Shown piece after piece: positions 40,392 through 49,461 of a stretch of 64,000 nucleotides of DNA. Source of the stretch: Cryobacterium melibiosiphilum (GTDB lineage: Bacteria > Actinomycetota > Actinomycetes > Actinomycetales > Microbacteriaceae); assembly GCF_003602235.1 (NCBI RefSeq), contig NZ_QZVS01000096.1, positions 124,001-188,000 on the forward strand, read 5' to 3'. The notes beneath the pieces were generated by a model, which worked only from the letters and a program-made list of their open reading frames with translations, was not told where the DNA came from and did not search any database. The position numbers and the translations under genes were made by a program. How positions within the stretch are numbered: the stretch's first letter is position 1; every line of letters begins with the position of its first letter.

Positions 40392-41876
40392 TCAGTGCGG
40401 GGCGTGGGCCTCGAGAAACTGGTAGACCTCGGTCTGGTCGACACCCGGGAACGTGCCCGTCGGCAACGCGGCCAGCAGGCTCGTCGGAGTGCGGGCCGCC
40501 GGCCAGGACTGGCCGGCCCAACGGTCGGCGAGGTCACCGGGGGCGCGGCGACAGCAGGAGTCGTCGGGGCACTTCGATACTTCGCGGTGCACCGTCTCGC
40601 GGCCGCGGAACCACTTCACGTGGTCGAACGGCACGCCCACGCTCACCGAGTACTCGCCTTCCTTGGCCTTCTCGACCCGCGCGGTGCACCAGAACGTGCC
40701 GGTGGGGGTGTCGGTGTACTGGTACCAGGCGCTGAATCGGTCGGGTACGTCGAACACCGTGCGGGCCGTCCAGCTGCGGCAGACCGTGGTGCCCTCGACC
40801 GCGCCGAGCGCGTCACTCGGAAACCGCACCGAGTCGTTCTCGTAGGCCTTGATGATCGTGCCTGACTCGTGCACCTTCATGAAGTGCACCGGAATGTCCA
40901 GCCGCGCGGTCGCGAGATTCGTGAAGCGGTGCGCGGCGGTCTCATAGGACACCGCGAAGGCGTCGCGCAGGTCCTCCATCGAGATGCGGCGCAGGGATTT
41001 CGCCTCGGTGAGCATGCGCACGGCGTCGCGTTCGGGCAGCAGGATGGCCGCGGTCAGGTAATTCGTCTCGACTCGCTGGCGCAGAAATTCCGCGTAATTT
41101 TCGGGCTCTTTGTGTGCGCAGAGGTGGCTCGCGAAAGCCTGAACGATGGGGGAGCGGGAATCCCGCGACGATGACCGCTCGGTCGGCAGGTAGATGCGGC
41201 CGTTGCGCTTGTCGGTCACCGTGCGCGTCGAGTGTGGCAAATCGTTCACGTAATGCAGCGAGTAGCCGAGGTGGTCGGCCATGTCCGCAATGTCCTGCTG
41301 CGACACCGGGCCGCCGGAGTGCCCGACCGCGGTCAGCAGTTCGAGCGCCTGGGCTTCGAGCTCCGGAAAGTAATTGTCCTGTTCGCGCATGATGCCGCGT
41401 AGCTGGGCGTTGGCGCGGCGCGCCTCTTCCGGGGTAGCCACCCGCTCCCGATGCAGGCGGTCGATCTCATTGTGCAGGCTCAGGATCGTCTGCAGGGTAT
41501 CGTCGCTCTGGCCCTTGCTGACACGGATGCGGGGCAGGCCGAGCGCCTCGAAGACGGGCCCGCGCACGGCACGCTCTACCGCGATCTCGAGCGCGGCGCG
41601 CGGAGAGGAGACCTCGGTGGTGAGCAGCTCGTCGAGCGTCGTGCCGAGTGCGAGTGCGATGGTGCGCAGCATTGACAGGCGCGGTTCGCGCTTGCCGTTC
41701 TCGATCATGGAGACCTGGGAGGGCGCGCGATCGATGGCGGCGGCGAGAGCGTCGAGGGTCATGCGACGTTCGGTGCGCAGCTCGCGGATGCGCCGCCCGA
41801 GGGTGAGCGCGTCGAGGGCCGGTTCGTCCGCGGGCACGGACAGGGCAGCGAGAGCGGTGGGATCTGCGGTGATCAT
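40392..41876 (-). CDS. ramB: RamB-like XRE/ScfR transcriptional regulator
   Basis: 494 residues from ATG 41876. N-terminal XRE helix-turn-helix (LGRRIRELRTERRMTLDALAAAIDRAPSQVSMIENGKREPRLSML, about 27-71), a middle IrrE/peptidase-like region without the HExxH zinc motif (SHLCAHKEPENYAEFLRQRVETNYLTAAILLPERDAV), and a C-terminal Cys-containing short-chain-fatty-acyl regulator domain (CPDDSCCRR). This architecture and the divergent malate synthase gene match RamB, the acetate/glyoxylate regulator of corynebacteria. The symbol is given by this context; the ligand is not readable. Confidence 0.88.
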   Translation of the reverse strand: MITADPTALAALSVPADEPALDALTLGRRIRELRTERRMTLDALAAAIDRAPSQVSMIENGKREPRLSMLRTIALALGTTLDELLTTEVSSPRAALEIAVERAVRGPVFEALGLPRIRVSKGQSDDTLQTILSLHNEIDRLHRERVATPEEARRANAQLRGIMREQDNYFPELEAQALELLTAVGHSGGPVSQQDIADMADHLGYSLHYVNDLPHSTRTVTDKRNGRIYLPTERSSSRDSRSPIVQAFASHLCAHKEPENYAEFLRQRVETNYLTAAILLPERDAVRMLTEAKSLRRISMEDLRDAFAVSYETAAHRFTNLATARLDIPVHFMKVHESGTIIKAYENDSVRFPSDALGAVEGTTVCRSWTARTVFDVPDRFSAWYQYTDTPTGTFWCTARVEKAKEGEYSVSVGVPFDHVKWFRGRETVHREVSKCPDDSCCRRAPGDLADRWAGQSWPAARTPTSLLAALPTGTFPGVDQTEVYQFLEAHAPH

Positions 41877-41923
41877 GACTCGATCTTCATCATGACTCAG
41901 TGTGGCATGAGAATTCGTTGAAG

Positions 41924-41937
41924 TGGCAAAAGTTTCG
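41924..41937. promoter_or_regulatory. Candidate RamB box in ramB/aceB gap
   Basis: TGGCAAAAGTTTCG (reverse CGAAACTTTTGCCA) resembles the AACTTTGCAAA-type sites described for RamB. It lies 48 bp from the ramB start and 137 bp from aceB. Similarity is partial. Confidence 0.4.
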
Positions 41938-42073
41938 CGGATCAGAAGAACTGGGTTGTTTCTGTCTGGGATTGGCCGGCGTGTCGCTTCCGCTGCCGCC
42001 ATGGTTAGAACACAGGCAATCAACTACGACCCAACACCCCCGGGCCTACCTACTACTTTCCAAGGAGAAAACC

Positions 42074-43765
42074 ATGACCCCCACCAGCCCGGCGACCATT
42101 GACCGCCCCGCACAGACCGCGCCGAAGACCGTGAAGACCACGACCGGCAGCTTCGCCACGATCCGTCCCCACCTCGACGTGACCGGCCCGCTCGGTGCCC
42201 GTTACGACGAAATCCTCACCCCGGAGGCCCTCGAGTTCCTCGCCGAACTGCACGAGCGCTTCGCCGGCACCCGCCACGACCTGCTCGCCACCCGTCTGAA
42301 GAACCGCGTGAACGCCGCCAACGGCCGCGACCCGAAGTTCCTCGGCGAGACCGCGGGCATCCGTTCTGACCCGAACTGGACCGTCGCCGGCGCCGGCCCC
42401 GGCCTCGAAGACCGCCGCGTGGAAATCACCGGCCCGACCGACCGCAAGATGGCCATCAATGCCCTGAACTCAGGCGCCAAGGTGTGGCTCGCCGACCAGG
42501 AAGACGCCACCAGCCCGACCTGGGCCAACGTCATCGAAGGCCAGATCTCGCTCTTCGACGCCGTGCGCGGCCAGCTCGACTTCACGAGCCCCGAGGGCAA
42601 GCACTACACGGTGACCGGCGACGCCAACGGCAAGACGCCCACCATCGTGATGCGCCCCCGCGGCTGGCACCTGGTGGAGAAGAACGTGACCTTCGTCGAC
42701 CGCGCCAACCGCCGCATGGCCGCGTCGGGCAGCATCATCGACTTCGGCCTCTACTTCTTCCACAACGCGAAGCGTCAGATCGAGAACGGCCACGGCCCGT
42801 ACTTCTACCTGCCGAAGCTCGAAAGCCACCAGGAAGCCCGCCTGTGGAACGACATCTTCACGTACTCCGAAGAGCGCCTCGGCATCGACCACGGCACCAT
42901 CCGCGCGACCGTGCTGATCGAGACGATCCACGCCGCCTTCGAGATGGAGGAGATCCTCTACGAACTGCGCGACCACTGCGCCGGCCTGAACGCCGGCCGC
43001 TGGGACTACATCTTCTCGATCATCAAGACCTTCCGTGCCCGCGGCCGCCGCTTCGTTTTCCCGGACCGCAAGGAAATCACCATGACGGTGCCGTTCATGC
43101 GGGCCTACACCGAGCTGCTCGTGGCGACCTGCCACCGTCGCGGTGCCTACGCGATCGGTGGGATGAGCGCCTTCATCCCCAACCGTCGTGACCCCGAGGT
43201 GACCGAACGCGCCCTCGCGCAGGTGTCGGCCGACAAGAAGCGCGAAGCCGGCGACGGTTTCGACGGCACCTGGGTGGCTCACCCCGACCTGATCGAGACC
43301 GCGCAGGCCGAGTTCGACGCCGTGCTGGGCGAACGCCCGAACCAGCTCGAGCGCCTGCGCCCCGAGGTTAGCGTGACCGCCGCTCAGCTGCTCGACATCT
43401 CCACCGTCGGCGGCCAGATCACCGAGGCCGGCGTGCGCGGCAACGTGCTCATCGCGCTGCGCTACATCGAGTCCTGGCTGCGCGGCACGGGCGCCGCAGC
43501 GATCGACAACCTGATGGAGGACGCGGCCACCGCCGAGATCTCCCGCTCACAGCTCTGGCAGTGGATCCACGAGAACTCGGTCACCGCCGAGGGCCGTCGG
43601 ATCGATCTCCCCTGGGTGGAGCAGGTGCTCGCCGAGGTGGTGGCCGGTCTTGACCGAACCCCGACCGACCGGTTCGACGACGCGCTCGAGGTGCTGCGCG
43701 ACGCGGCCCTCTCGCCGGAGTTCCCGACGTTCCTCACCGTGGGTGCGTACGCTCGCTTCTTCTAG
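42074..43765 (+). CDS. aceB: Malate synthase A
   Basis: 563 residues from ATG 42074 (AAGGAGAAAACC upstream). Signatures: LADQEDATSPTW, IVMRPRGWHLVEKN, YFYLPKLESHQEARLWNDIF, TVLIETIHAAFEMEEILYELRDH, GRWDYIFSIIK and, near the end, NLMEDAATAEISRSQLWQWIH carrying the catalytic Asp. Condenses glyoxylate and acetyl-CoA to malate, the second step of the glyoxylate shunt. A 30-residue Thr/Pro extension precedes the usual start. Isocitrate lyase is not adjacent. Control by the divergent RamB-like gene is expected. Confidence 0.97.
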   Translation: MTPTSPATIDRPAQTAPKTVKTTTGSFATIRPHLDVTGPLGARYDEILTPEALEFLAELHERFAGTRHDLLATRLKNRVNAANGRDPKFLGETAGIRSDPNWTVAGAGPGLEDRRVEITGPTDRKMAINALNSGAKVWLADQEDATSPTWANVIEGQISLFDAVRGQLDFTSPEGKHYTVTGDANGKTPTIVMRPRGWHLVEKNVTFVDRANRRMAASGSIIDFGLYFFHNAKRQIENGHGPYFYLPKLESHQEARLWNDIFTYSEERLGIDHGTIRATVLIETIHAAFEMEEILYELRDHCAGLNAGRWDYIFSIIKTFRARGRRFVFPDRKEITMTVPFMRAYTELLVATCHRRGAYAIGGMSAFIPNRRDPEVTERALAQVSADKKREAGDGFDGTWVAHPDLIETAQAEFDAVLGERPNQLERLRPEVSVTAAQLLDISTVGGQITEAGVRGNVLIALRYIESWLRGTGAAAIDNLMEDAATAEISRSQLWQWIHENSVTAEGRRIDLPWVEQVLAEVVAGLDRTPTDRFDDALEVLRDAALSPEFPTFLTVGAYARFF

Positions 43766-43785
43766 TCAGGCAGCTGAGCCGGTTG

Positions 43786-43833
43786 ACGCCCCGCCGCCTG
43801 GTCCGCTTTCGCGGGTCAGGCGGTGGGGCGTTT
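43786..43833. terminator. Bidirectional terminator between aceB and photolyase
   Basis: ACGCCCCGCCGCCTG (43786-43800) pairs with CAGGCGGTGGGGCGT (43817-43831) with one G-T pair, followed by TTT. The right arm contains the photolyase stop codon, so the stem is shared by both convergent genes. Confidence 0.75.
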
Positions 43834-45198
43834 CAGTTCCGCGTAGGCGGCGAGGGCCGCGCGGCGGGTCTCGCCCAGATCCACGAGCGGGGCAGGGTAG
43901 GCATCCGTTGCCCATTCCGGAATGTTCTGCCGGATATATTCCTCGTTCGGATCGAACTTTTTGGCCTGCAGTTCGGGGTTGAAGACCCGAAAGTACGGGG
44001 CAGCGTCGGCGCCGGACCCGGCCACCCACTGCCATCCGAAGGGGTTGCTGGCCGAGTCGGCGTCGACTAGGCAATCCCAGAACCATTGCTCGCCCTGGCG
44101 CCAGTCGATCAGGAGATTCTTGATCAGGAATGAAGCCGTGACCATACGTACGCGGTTGTGCATACTTCCGGTGCGCCACAGTTCGCGCATGCCGGCGTCG
44201 ACGAGGGCGAAGCCGGTTCGGCCGTGCTTCCATGCTTCGAGCGCCCGCTCGTCGAGAGGCGGCCAGGGGAAAGCGTCATAGTCCCGCCGCAGGTTGACAG
44301 TGGCGAGGTCGGGGGCGTGAAAGAGCACGTGCCACGCGAACTCCCGCCAGCCGAGCTCAGTGAGAAAACGGATGCCGCTCGCCGCGTCGGCTCCCGTGGC
44401 CGTGCGCTGCACCTGCTGGGTGGCGTGCCAGACCTGGTACGGGCTGATCTCGCCCCAGCGCAGGTGCGGAGACAAACGCGAGGTCGCCTCTTCGGCCGGG
44501 GCATCGCGCTCGCTGGCGTAGCGGGGGAGGGTGTCGCGCAAAAACGTGGTGAGGGACTCGTGGGCGGCGTCTTCGCCGGGAACCCACGCGGCTCGCAGGC
44601 CACCGGCCCAGTCGGGGCGGGTCGGCAGCAGGGCCCACGATGCGAGGTCGTCGGAGTCGAGGGATGCTGACCGCCCCTCGAGAGATTGCGGCGCCGGGTA
44701 CGGTTGCCGCGGAGGTGGCGCGGCGTTGCAGGCCCGCCAGAACGGGGTGAACACCGAATATGAGCCGCCGGCTCCGGTACTGATCGTCCACGGCTCGAAC
44801 AGCAGCGACCCGGCGAAGCTGTGGGCGAGTACCCCGTTTTCGCGCAGACCCGCCTTGATCTCGGTGTCGACCGCACGTTCAGCGCCGCCGTAGCGCCGGT
44901 TCCAGAGCACGGCTTCGGCGTCGACGGATGCCGCGAGCTCGGCGATGATCGGCCCGGCGGCTCCCCGGCGCAGCACGAGAGGCACGCCCAGACGCGCGAG
45001 GGACTCGGCGAGGGCGGTCAGGCTGCCGTGCAGCCACCAGTGCGCCGCTGCGCCGAGCGGCCGAATACCGGGGGACTCTTCATCCAGGACATAAACGGCG
45101 ACGATCGGGGCACCATGCTCGGCCGCGGCGTGCAGTGCCGGGTGGTCGGCGAGGCGCAGGTCATCGCGAAACCAGACTATCGATGGGCGTGTGGTCAA
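43816..45198 (-). CDS. phr: Deoxyribodipyrimidine photolyase (class I CPD type)
   Basis: 460 residues. N-terminal antenna-binding Rossmann domain (SIVWFRDDLRLADHPAL). C-terminal FAD domain with TSRLSPHLRWGEISPYQVWH, LGWREFAWHVLFH, TGFALVDAGMRELWRTGSMHNRVRMVTASFLIKNLLIDWRQGE and NPFGWQWVAGSGADAAPYFRVFNP, including the Trp residues of the electron chain. Repairs cyclobutane pyrimidine dimers with blue/near-UV light. The RMVTASFLIKNLLIDWR and N-x-x-S context favour CPD photolyase over cryptochrome. Single gene. Confidence 0.95.
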   Translation of the reverse strand: MTTRPSIVWFRDDLRLADHPALHAAAEHGAPIVAVYVLDEESPGIRPLGAAAHWWLHGSLTALAESLARLGVPLVLRRGAAGPIIAELAASVDAEAVLWNRRYGGAERAVDTEIKAGLRENGVLAHSFAGSLLFEPWTISTGAGGSYSVFTPFWRACNAAPPPRQPYPAPQSLEGRSASLDSDDLASWALLPTRPDWAGGLRAAWVPGEDAAHESLTTFLRDTLPRYASERDAPAEEATSRLSPHLRWGEISPYQVWHATQQVQRTATGADAASGIRFLTELGWREFAWHVLFHAPDLATVNLRRDYDAFPWPPLDERALEAWKHGRTGFALVDAGMRELWRTGSMHNRVRMVTASFLIKNLLIDWRQGEQWFWDCLVDADSASNPFGWQWVAGSGADAAPYFRVFNPELQAKKFDPNEEYIRQNIPEWATDAYPAPLVDLGETRRAALAAYAELKRPTA

Positions 45199-45562
45199 GC
45201 GTGGCCTCCAGTGTCACATCCAGTGTCTCGCATGGGTCTGACAGTTCGCTACGGAGACTAGACGTGTCTGTCTAGGGAGAACTCGCTTCACAATGAGTGA
45301 AGGGAGCCTAACGAGTCCAGCTTAAATTTAATGCCATTTGACGGCGTAATAACTGATGTAGCACCCTGAACCGGGCGAGAGGATTGGATACTGCAGGTAC
45401 TGAATGTGACCTTTACTGGGGGCCTTGGGTGGACAGACAACTCTGTCTGTCCGTTCTAGAGTCAGATCAACGGATCGGAAACAGTCGAGGACCATCAGGC
45501 CAGTCGGAGTTCAGTCCGCAAGAGCTCGATACCCCGGACCCGGTGTCGCGAAAGGAATTCTC
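45199..45562. promoter_or_regulatory. 364-bp non-coding region upstream of SipW-dependent genes
   Basis: No gene seen. It is locally AT-rich (TTAAATTTAATGCCATTTGACGG around 45323-45346) and holds two palindromes: CTAGAC-GTGTCT-GTCTAG (45258-45275) and GGACAGACA-ACTC-TGTCTGTCC (45431-45452, perfect 9-bp stem). Both contain the word GTCTGTC or its complement, so they may bind one regulator. The region is long and structured compared with other promoters here, suggesting regulated expression of the surface-protein cluster that follows. Confidence 0.5.
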
Positions 45563-46138
45563 ATGAACACCCTCCTCAAGGGCAGCATTGCCGGAGTCGC
45601 CGGTATCGCCCTCCTCCTCGGCGGAGCCGGTACCTTCGCCCTGTGGAACTCATCCGCAACAGTCGACGGCGGCACCATCGTCGCCGGTGAGCTGGACGTC
45701 GAAGCCGCGGCGGCTGGAGTCTGGACGGTCAATGGGGCCGCGACCATGGCTACGCTGGATGACTTCGTGGCCGTCCCTGGTGACACTATGGTCTTCACCC
45801 AGACGCTCAACATCACCGCCTCTGGCGACAACCTGGTCGCCACCCTCGAACTCGATCCCGCCTCGATCGGTGCGAGCACGGTGGGCAACGACGCGGATGA
45901 TGCGCTCGCCCTCTATCTCCAAAAAGGGGCTGTGCTGGCGGCAGACGGCACCGGCATCGGCGTCGTGTCCGCGGACAATGTGACCACCATCACCGCTGGC
46001 GCCACGGGCGTCACGGAGGCAGTCGACGTCACGGTGACGATTGATTTTCCGCAGAATGCGGTTGCCGGTTTCGAAAACGACACCATGCTCGGCTCGGTCG
46101 ACCTGTCCGACATGGCACTGACCCTCACCCAGAAGTAA
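45563..46138 (+). CDS. SipW-dependent exported protein (TasA/CalY-like)
   Basis: 191 residues, GAAAGGAATTCTC before ATG 45563. The N-terminus MNTLLKGSIAGVAGIALLLGGAGTFALWNSSATVDGGTIVAGEL is the 'alternate signal' type: long hydrophobic core, AxWxxSA, then G-x-I-x-A-G-x-L. Proteins with it are cut by SipW-type signal peptidases, one of which is encoded at 48855. The rest is Asp/Thr/Ala-rich beta-type sequence without cysteines, as in TasA-family fibre subunits. Likely a secreted or surface matrix subunit. Confidence 0.85.
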   Translation: MNTLLKGSIAGVAGIALLLGGAGTFALWNSSATVDGGTIVAGELDVEAAAAGVWTVNGAATMATLDDFVAVPGDTMVFTQTLNITASGDNLVATLELDPASIGASTVGNDADDALALYLQKGAVLAADGTGIGVVSADNVTTITAGATGVTEAVDVTVTIDFPQNAVAGFENDTMLGSVDLSDMALTLTQK

Positions 46139-46251
46139 GCCCCACGGGCTGCTCCCACCGACCGGCGTGTCTGCCTCCCCCCGGGCAGGCACGCCCACCT
46201 CTCTAAACACCTAACCAGCAATACGCCACGACGGAAAGGGCGGTGGTTTCC

Positions 46252-46827
46252 ATGATTCATGGACGCCACTCGCCCTCCCGCCGTGGCTTTTTCTCTGCGC
46301 TGTCGGTGCGGTCGATGCTCCTCACCGCCGCGATGCTCGCGCTCACGCTCTGCATGGTCGTGGTCTCGTCCGGCGGCACGTACGCGCGGCTGAGTTCGCG
46401 GGCCCCCATCCCGGCCTCGACGATTTCGAGCGGCTCGGCGACCCTGACAGTCTCGGCCCTCAGCCTGCCGACGACCCTCCTTTACCCCGGGCTCACCCTG
46501 GCGGCAGCGGTGACCGTCACCAATACCGGCGACGTGCCGCTCGTGCTCTTTCCGAGCCTGACGCCGCCCGCCACCACCACCGCCCTCTCCGGTGTCCTCA
46601 CCGTGGGCGTCGCGGTCGTCGACTCGCCCACCGCCTGCACCGCCGCCACGGCGGCGACGTGGACCAAGACCTTCGCCGGCCCGGCGAGCGACAGCTTCTC
46701 TTCGACCCTGCCGATTGGCGGATCCGCGACCCTGTGCGTTCAGGCCACTCTGCCGATGAACGCGCCGGCCGCGTCCAGCAATTCCGCCACAAACTTTGCC
46801 CTGGTCATCACCGGAATCCAGAACTGA
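46252..46827 (+). CDS. Exported surface protein, SipW cluster
   Basis: 191 residues; ATG 46252 taken, with GGAAAGGG at 46233-46240; GTG 46243 is an alternative. Membrane segment 20-42 (LLTAAMLALTLCMVVVSSGGTYA) followed by LSSRAPIPASTISSGSATLTVSALSLP, similar in plan to the SipW-exported group. Then a beta-sandwich-like region with one Cys pair (DSPTACTAATAA, TLCVQATLP). Reads directly into the next gene (2-bp gap). Probably a second matrix or adhesin subunit. Confidence 0.78.
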   Translation: MIHGRHSPSRRGFFSALSVRSMLLTAAMLALTLCMVVVSSGGTYARLSSRAPIPASTISSGSATLTVSALSLPTTLLYPGLTLAAAVTVTNTGDVPLVLFPSLTPPATTTALSGVLTVGVAVVDSPTACTAATAATWTKTFAGPASDSFSSTLPIGGSATLCVQATLPMNAPAASSNSATNFALVITGIQN

Positions 46828-46829
46828 CC

Positions 46830-48095
46830 ATGTTCCCACAACACCGCACCCGCACCTCCCGCGCACTGCTGATCGGCGCGGCCGCGATCGCCATCGCGCT
46901 CGCTGGCGCGGGTACCGCCCAGGCGACCTGGTCTACTTTCGCCAGCACCACCGCATCCGTCGCCTCGGGAAAGGTCAGCGTCAGCCAGACCGGCTTCGCC
47001 GCGCTGGACATCGACTACACCTCACAGGCGCAGACAATTGTGAAGCCGGTCACCATCGTGAACGGAAACGTGCCCGCGACATACACGGCCGTACTCAGCG
47101 TCGCCTCCAGCAGCGGATCGCTGGCCTCGAAGGTCTCGGTCAGTACCTGGAACGCCGCCACGAGCCCCTGCGCGGGTACCATCCCAGCGAGCGCCACGAC
47201 GGGATCATGGAGTTTGACCACGAGAAATCTCACGGGAACCCTCGCCGCCGGTGCCTCCGCGACGTACTGCGTCAGTGCGACTCTTCCCTCCGCCGTCACA
47301 GCGACCAGCACGAAACAAACCGTGACCGCACAGCTGAGCCTCAGCGCCGCGGCGGGTACCTGGACGGCGGCGGCCCCGGCCGCGACCGCCGTGCAGACCC
47401 TGACCGATAACGTGGCACCCCGGGCACCCGGCCGGCCCTGCATCAATTCTGTGACGGATGCCAGCATCACCATGGACTGGAGGGCCCCCGAAGGCGGCCA
47501 GCTCACCTACAACGTCTATCGTGACGGCGGAACGACGCCGGTCGGCACGGCGACGTCGACCGCAAGCGGGGCCACGGTCGTGTTCACCGACACCGGACTC
47601 AGCGTCGGGTCGACGCACAGTTATACCGTGCAGGCCGTCGATGCGGCCGGCAATGCGTCAGCGAAGTCACCGTCGACGACCGCCGAGACGTCGTCGCTGC
47701 CTTCGGAAAACGCGACCTACCAGGTGCGCAACAACGGCCTCTGCGTCGCGGGCGGAACGGCTGGAACGCCGCTCACGATGGCGGCCTGCAACGGGTCCGC
47801 CGCGCAGGCGTGGAAGTACACGCTGCGTTCGTCGCATAATTCATGGAGCTACTCGGTGCTCGGCGCGTCAACCAACGTGGCCTGGGATCGCTCGAACTCT
47901 CCCGTGCGTGCAGCGACCTACAGCTCCGCCTCCAGCTGGCAGAAGTGGTCGGCTGAGTTCGGCCAGAACGGCCAGTTCAGCTTCACTAACGGCGGCGATC
48001 AGTGCCTGACCGTGTCCGGTTCGACCCTGGTGATGCTGACGTGTACGGACGCCAATGAAGCCGCCCAGGTCTTCACCATCTGGCGGGTGGGCTGA
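46830..48095 (+). CDS. Secreted protein with Fn3 and ricin-like lectin domains
   Basis: 421 residues. Signal region ALLIGAAAIAIALAGAGTAQATWSTFASTTASVASGKVSV again has the AxWSxF-x-T..G-x-V SipW-type pattern. Residues 30-185 resemble the beta region of the preceding protein, 193-285 form a fibronectin type III domain (PGRPCINSVTDASITMDWRAPEGGQLTYNVYRDG..YTVQAVDAAGNAS), and 295-421 resemble a ricin B beta-trefoil/AMP-binding-like lectin (YQVRNNGLCVAGGT, QAWKYT, GDQCLTVSG). Likely a carbohydrate-binding component of the surface structure. Confidence 0.82.
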   Translation: MFPQHRTRTSRALLIGAAAIAIALAGAGTAQATWSTFASTTASVASGKVSVSQTGFAALDIDYTSQAQTIVKPVTIVNGNVPATYTAVLSVASSSGSLASKVSVSTWNAATSPCAGTIPASATTGSWSLTTRNLTGTLAAGASATYCVSATLPSAVTATSTKQTVTAQLSLSAAAGTWTAAAPAATAVQTLTDNVAPRAPGRPCINSVTDASITMDWRAPEGGQLTYNVYRDGGTTPVGTATSTASGATVVFTDTGLSVGSTHSYTVQAVDAAGNASAKSPSTTAETSSLPSENATYQVRNNGLCVAGGTAGTPLTMAACNGSAAQAWKYTLRSSHNSWSYSVLGASTNVAWDRSNSPVRAATYSSASSWQKWSAEFGQNGQFSFTNGGDQCLTVSGSTLVMLTCTDANEAAQVFTIWRVG

Positions 48096-48097
48096 CC

Positions 48098-48892
48098 ATG
48101 GCCGGCACCCGTGGCCGGGCGGCACGCGCCGTGCTGGCGGTGGCCGTGACGGCTCTGCTCGCCCTCACGATCGGTGTCCCGTCTGCCACGGCGGCGCCGA
48201 TCGACCTGACCCTCAGCACCGATGGCGTGACGTTTTCCGAGACCCTTCCCGGTGGCCTGTTCGACGACCTCGGCCTGCTCATTCCGCGGGGTTCGCAGTC
48301 GGCGACGCTGTGGGTGAAGAACCCGACCGATTCGGCGGCCTCGCTGCGCATCAGCACGCGTGACCTGGTCGTCTCCGACCCGGTCTTCGCCGGGGTCGTC
48401 TCGCTGGCGACGTGGAATTCCGCTACCGGCGCGGCCGCCACCACCACGCTGGCCGCCGCCGACGGATGCCGCACCCTGGTTTCCACCGGCAGCCTGGCGG
48501 CCGGCGAGACGGTGCGAATCGTGGTGACGTTCACCATGGCGGACGCGACGGGGCTCACGGGACAAAACGGGTGGGCCACCCTGAACTTTCTCGTCACGAT
48601 GCGGCAGGACGCGGCCGGTGTTCGGCCGGAGTCCGCGTGCGATGACGGCGGCGTGCTCGTGCCGGTCGTCGCGCCGACCGCTGAGGGGGTGGCTGACCCG
48701 GGCCATCGGCCCGTACTGCCGCTCACGGGTGTGCCCCAGGCACTGCCCCTGCTCGTGCTCGCTGCGTTGTTCGTGGGCGCCGGCGTGATCGCACGGGTGG
48801 CACACGACATCCGTGGTGCCGCCGAGTGCGCCAGACTGGGCACGGGGAGGAATCATGGCGGGCATCCGCTCGGTCACACGCGGTCGAGGTGA
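48098..48892 (+). CDS. LPLTG-anchored surface protein
   Basis: 264 residues, ATG two bases after the previous stop. Signal peptide 1-32 (AVLAVAVTALLALTIGVPSATAA). Beta-rich body (about 35-172) like the other cluster members, with Cys124 and Cys181. C-terminal sorting signal: LPLTG (207-211), membrane helix 214-232, then an unusually long polar tail of about 30 residues with RVAHDIRG. A sortase A-type enzyme would link it to peptidoglycan; none is encoded in the window. Its last 38 bases overlap the start of the SipW gene. Confidence 0.82.
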   Translation: MAGTRGRAARAVLAVAVTALLALTIGVPSATAAPIDLTLSTDGVTFSETLPGGLFDDLGLLIPRGSQSATLWVKNPTDSAASLRISTRDLVVSDPVFAGVVSLATWNSATGAAATTTLAAADGCRTLVSTGSLAAGETVRIVVTFTMADATGLTGQNGWATLNFLVTMRQDAAGVRPESACDDGGVLVPVVAPTAEGVADPGHRPVLPLTGVPQALPLLVLAALFVGAGVIARVAHDIRGAAECARLGTGRNHGGHPLGHTRSR

Positions 48893-49454
48893 CCAGCACC
48901 GCGGCCTGGGGCACTATCTCGGCGTGGCGTTGAGCGCCGCCGTGCTGCTGCTCGTGCTCGCCCTCGCCGTGCTGCTGATCGTGGTGCCGAAAGTGGCCGG
49001 CGGGATCCCGCTCACCGTGCTGACCAGCTCGATGGAACCGGGCCTGCCGCCGGGAACCCTCATCGTCGTCGCCCCGGTCGACCCCGATACGCTGCAGATC
49101 GGCGACGTGGCGACCTACCAGATCCGATCCGGTGAGCCCGGGGTGATCACCCACCGCATCACCCAGGTCATCTCGAGTTCGAACGGTGAGCGCAGCTTCA
49201 TCTTTCAGGGCGACAACAACAGCGATCCCGACGCCGATGTGGTGCTGGCCGAGCAGATCCAGGGTCGCCTCTGGTACTCGCTGCCGTTCGTGGGATACGT
49301 CAACAATGCGGTCAACGGGGTGAATCAGGCCTGGATCATCCCGCTCGGCGCGGGCCTGCTGTTTCTCTACGCCGGCTGGTCGATCGGGCGCGGCATCGTG
49401 ACCGGGGTGCGCGGGCGGCGTCGACACCGGATGCCGACGCACCGCGCCGACTGA
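48855..49454 (+). CDS. sipW: SipW-type signal peptidase I
   Basis: 199 residues from ATG 48855 (GGGGAGGAATC upstream), overlapping the previous gene. One membrane helix at about 21-45, then the catalytic Ser59 in TSSMEPGLPPG and His100 in GVITHRI, where bacterial type I peptidases have Lys. Asp120/Asp124 lie in FQGDNNSDPD, and a second helix at about 165-185. The Ser-His-Asp form is that of SipW and archaeal/ER peptidases, which process TasA-like proteins. Last gene of the cluster; it presumably cleaves the three upstream alternate-signal proteins. Confidence 0.9.
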   Translation: MAGIRSVTRGRGDQHRGLGHYLGVALSAAVLLLVLALAVLLIVVPKVAGGIPLTVLTSSMEPGLPPGTLIVVAPVDPDTLQIGDVATYQIRSGEPGVITHRITQVISSSNGERSFIFQGDNNSDPDADVVLAEQIQGRLWYSLPFVGYVNNAVNGVNQAWIIPLGAGLLFLYAGWSIGRGIVTGVRGRRRHRMPTHRAD

Positions 49455-49461
49455 CGCGCGG

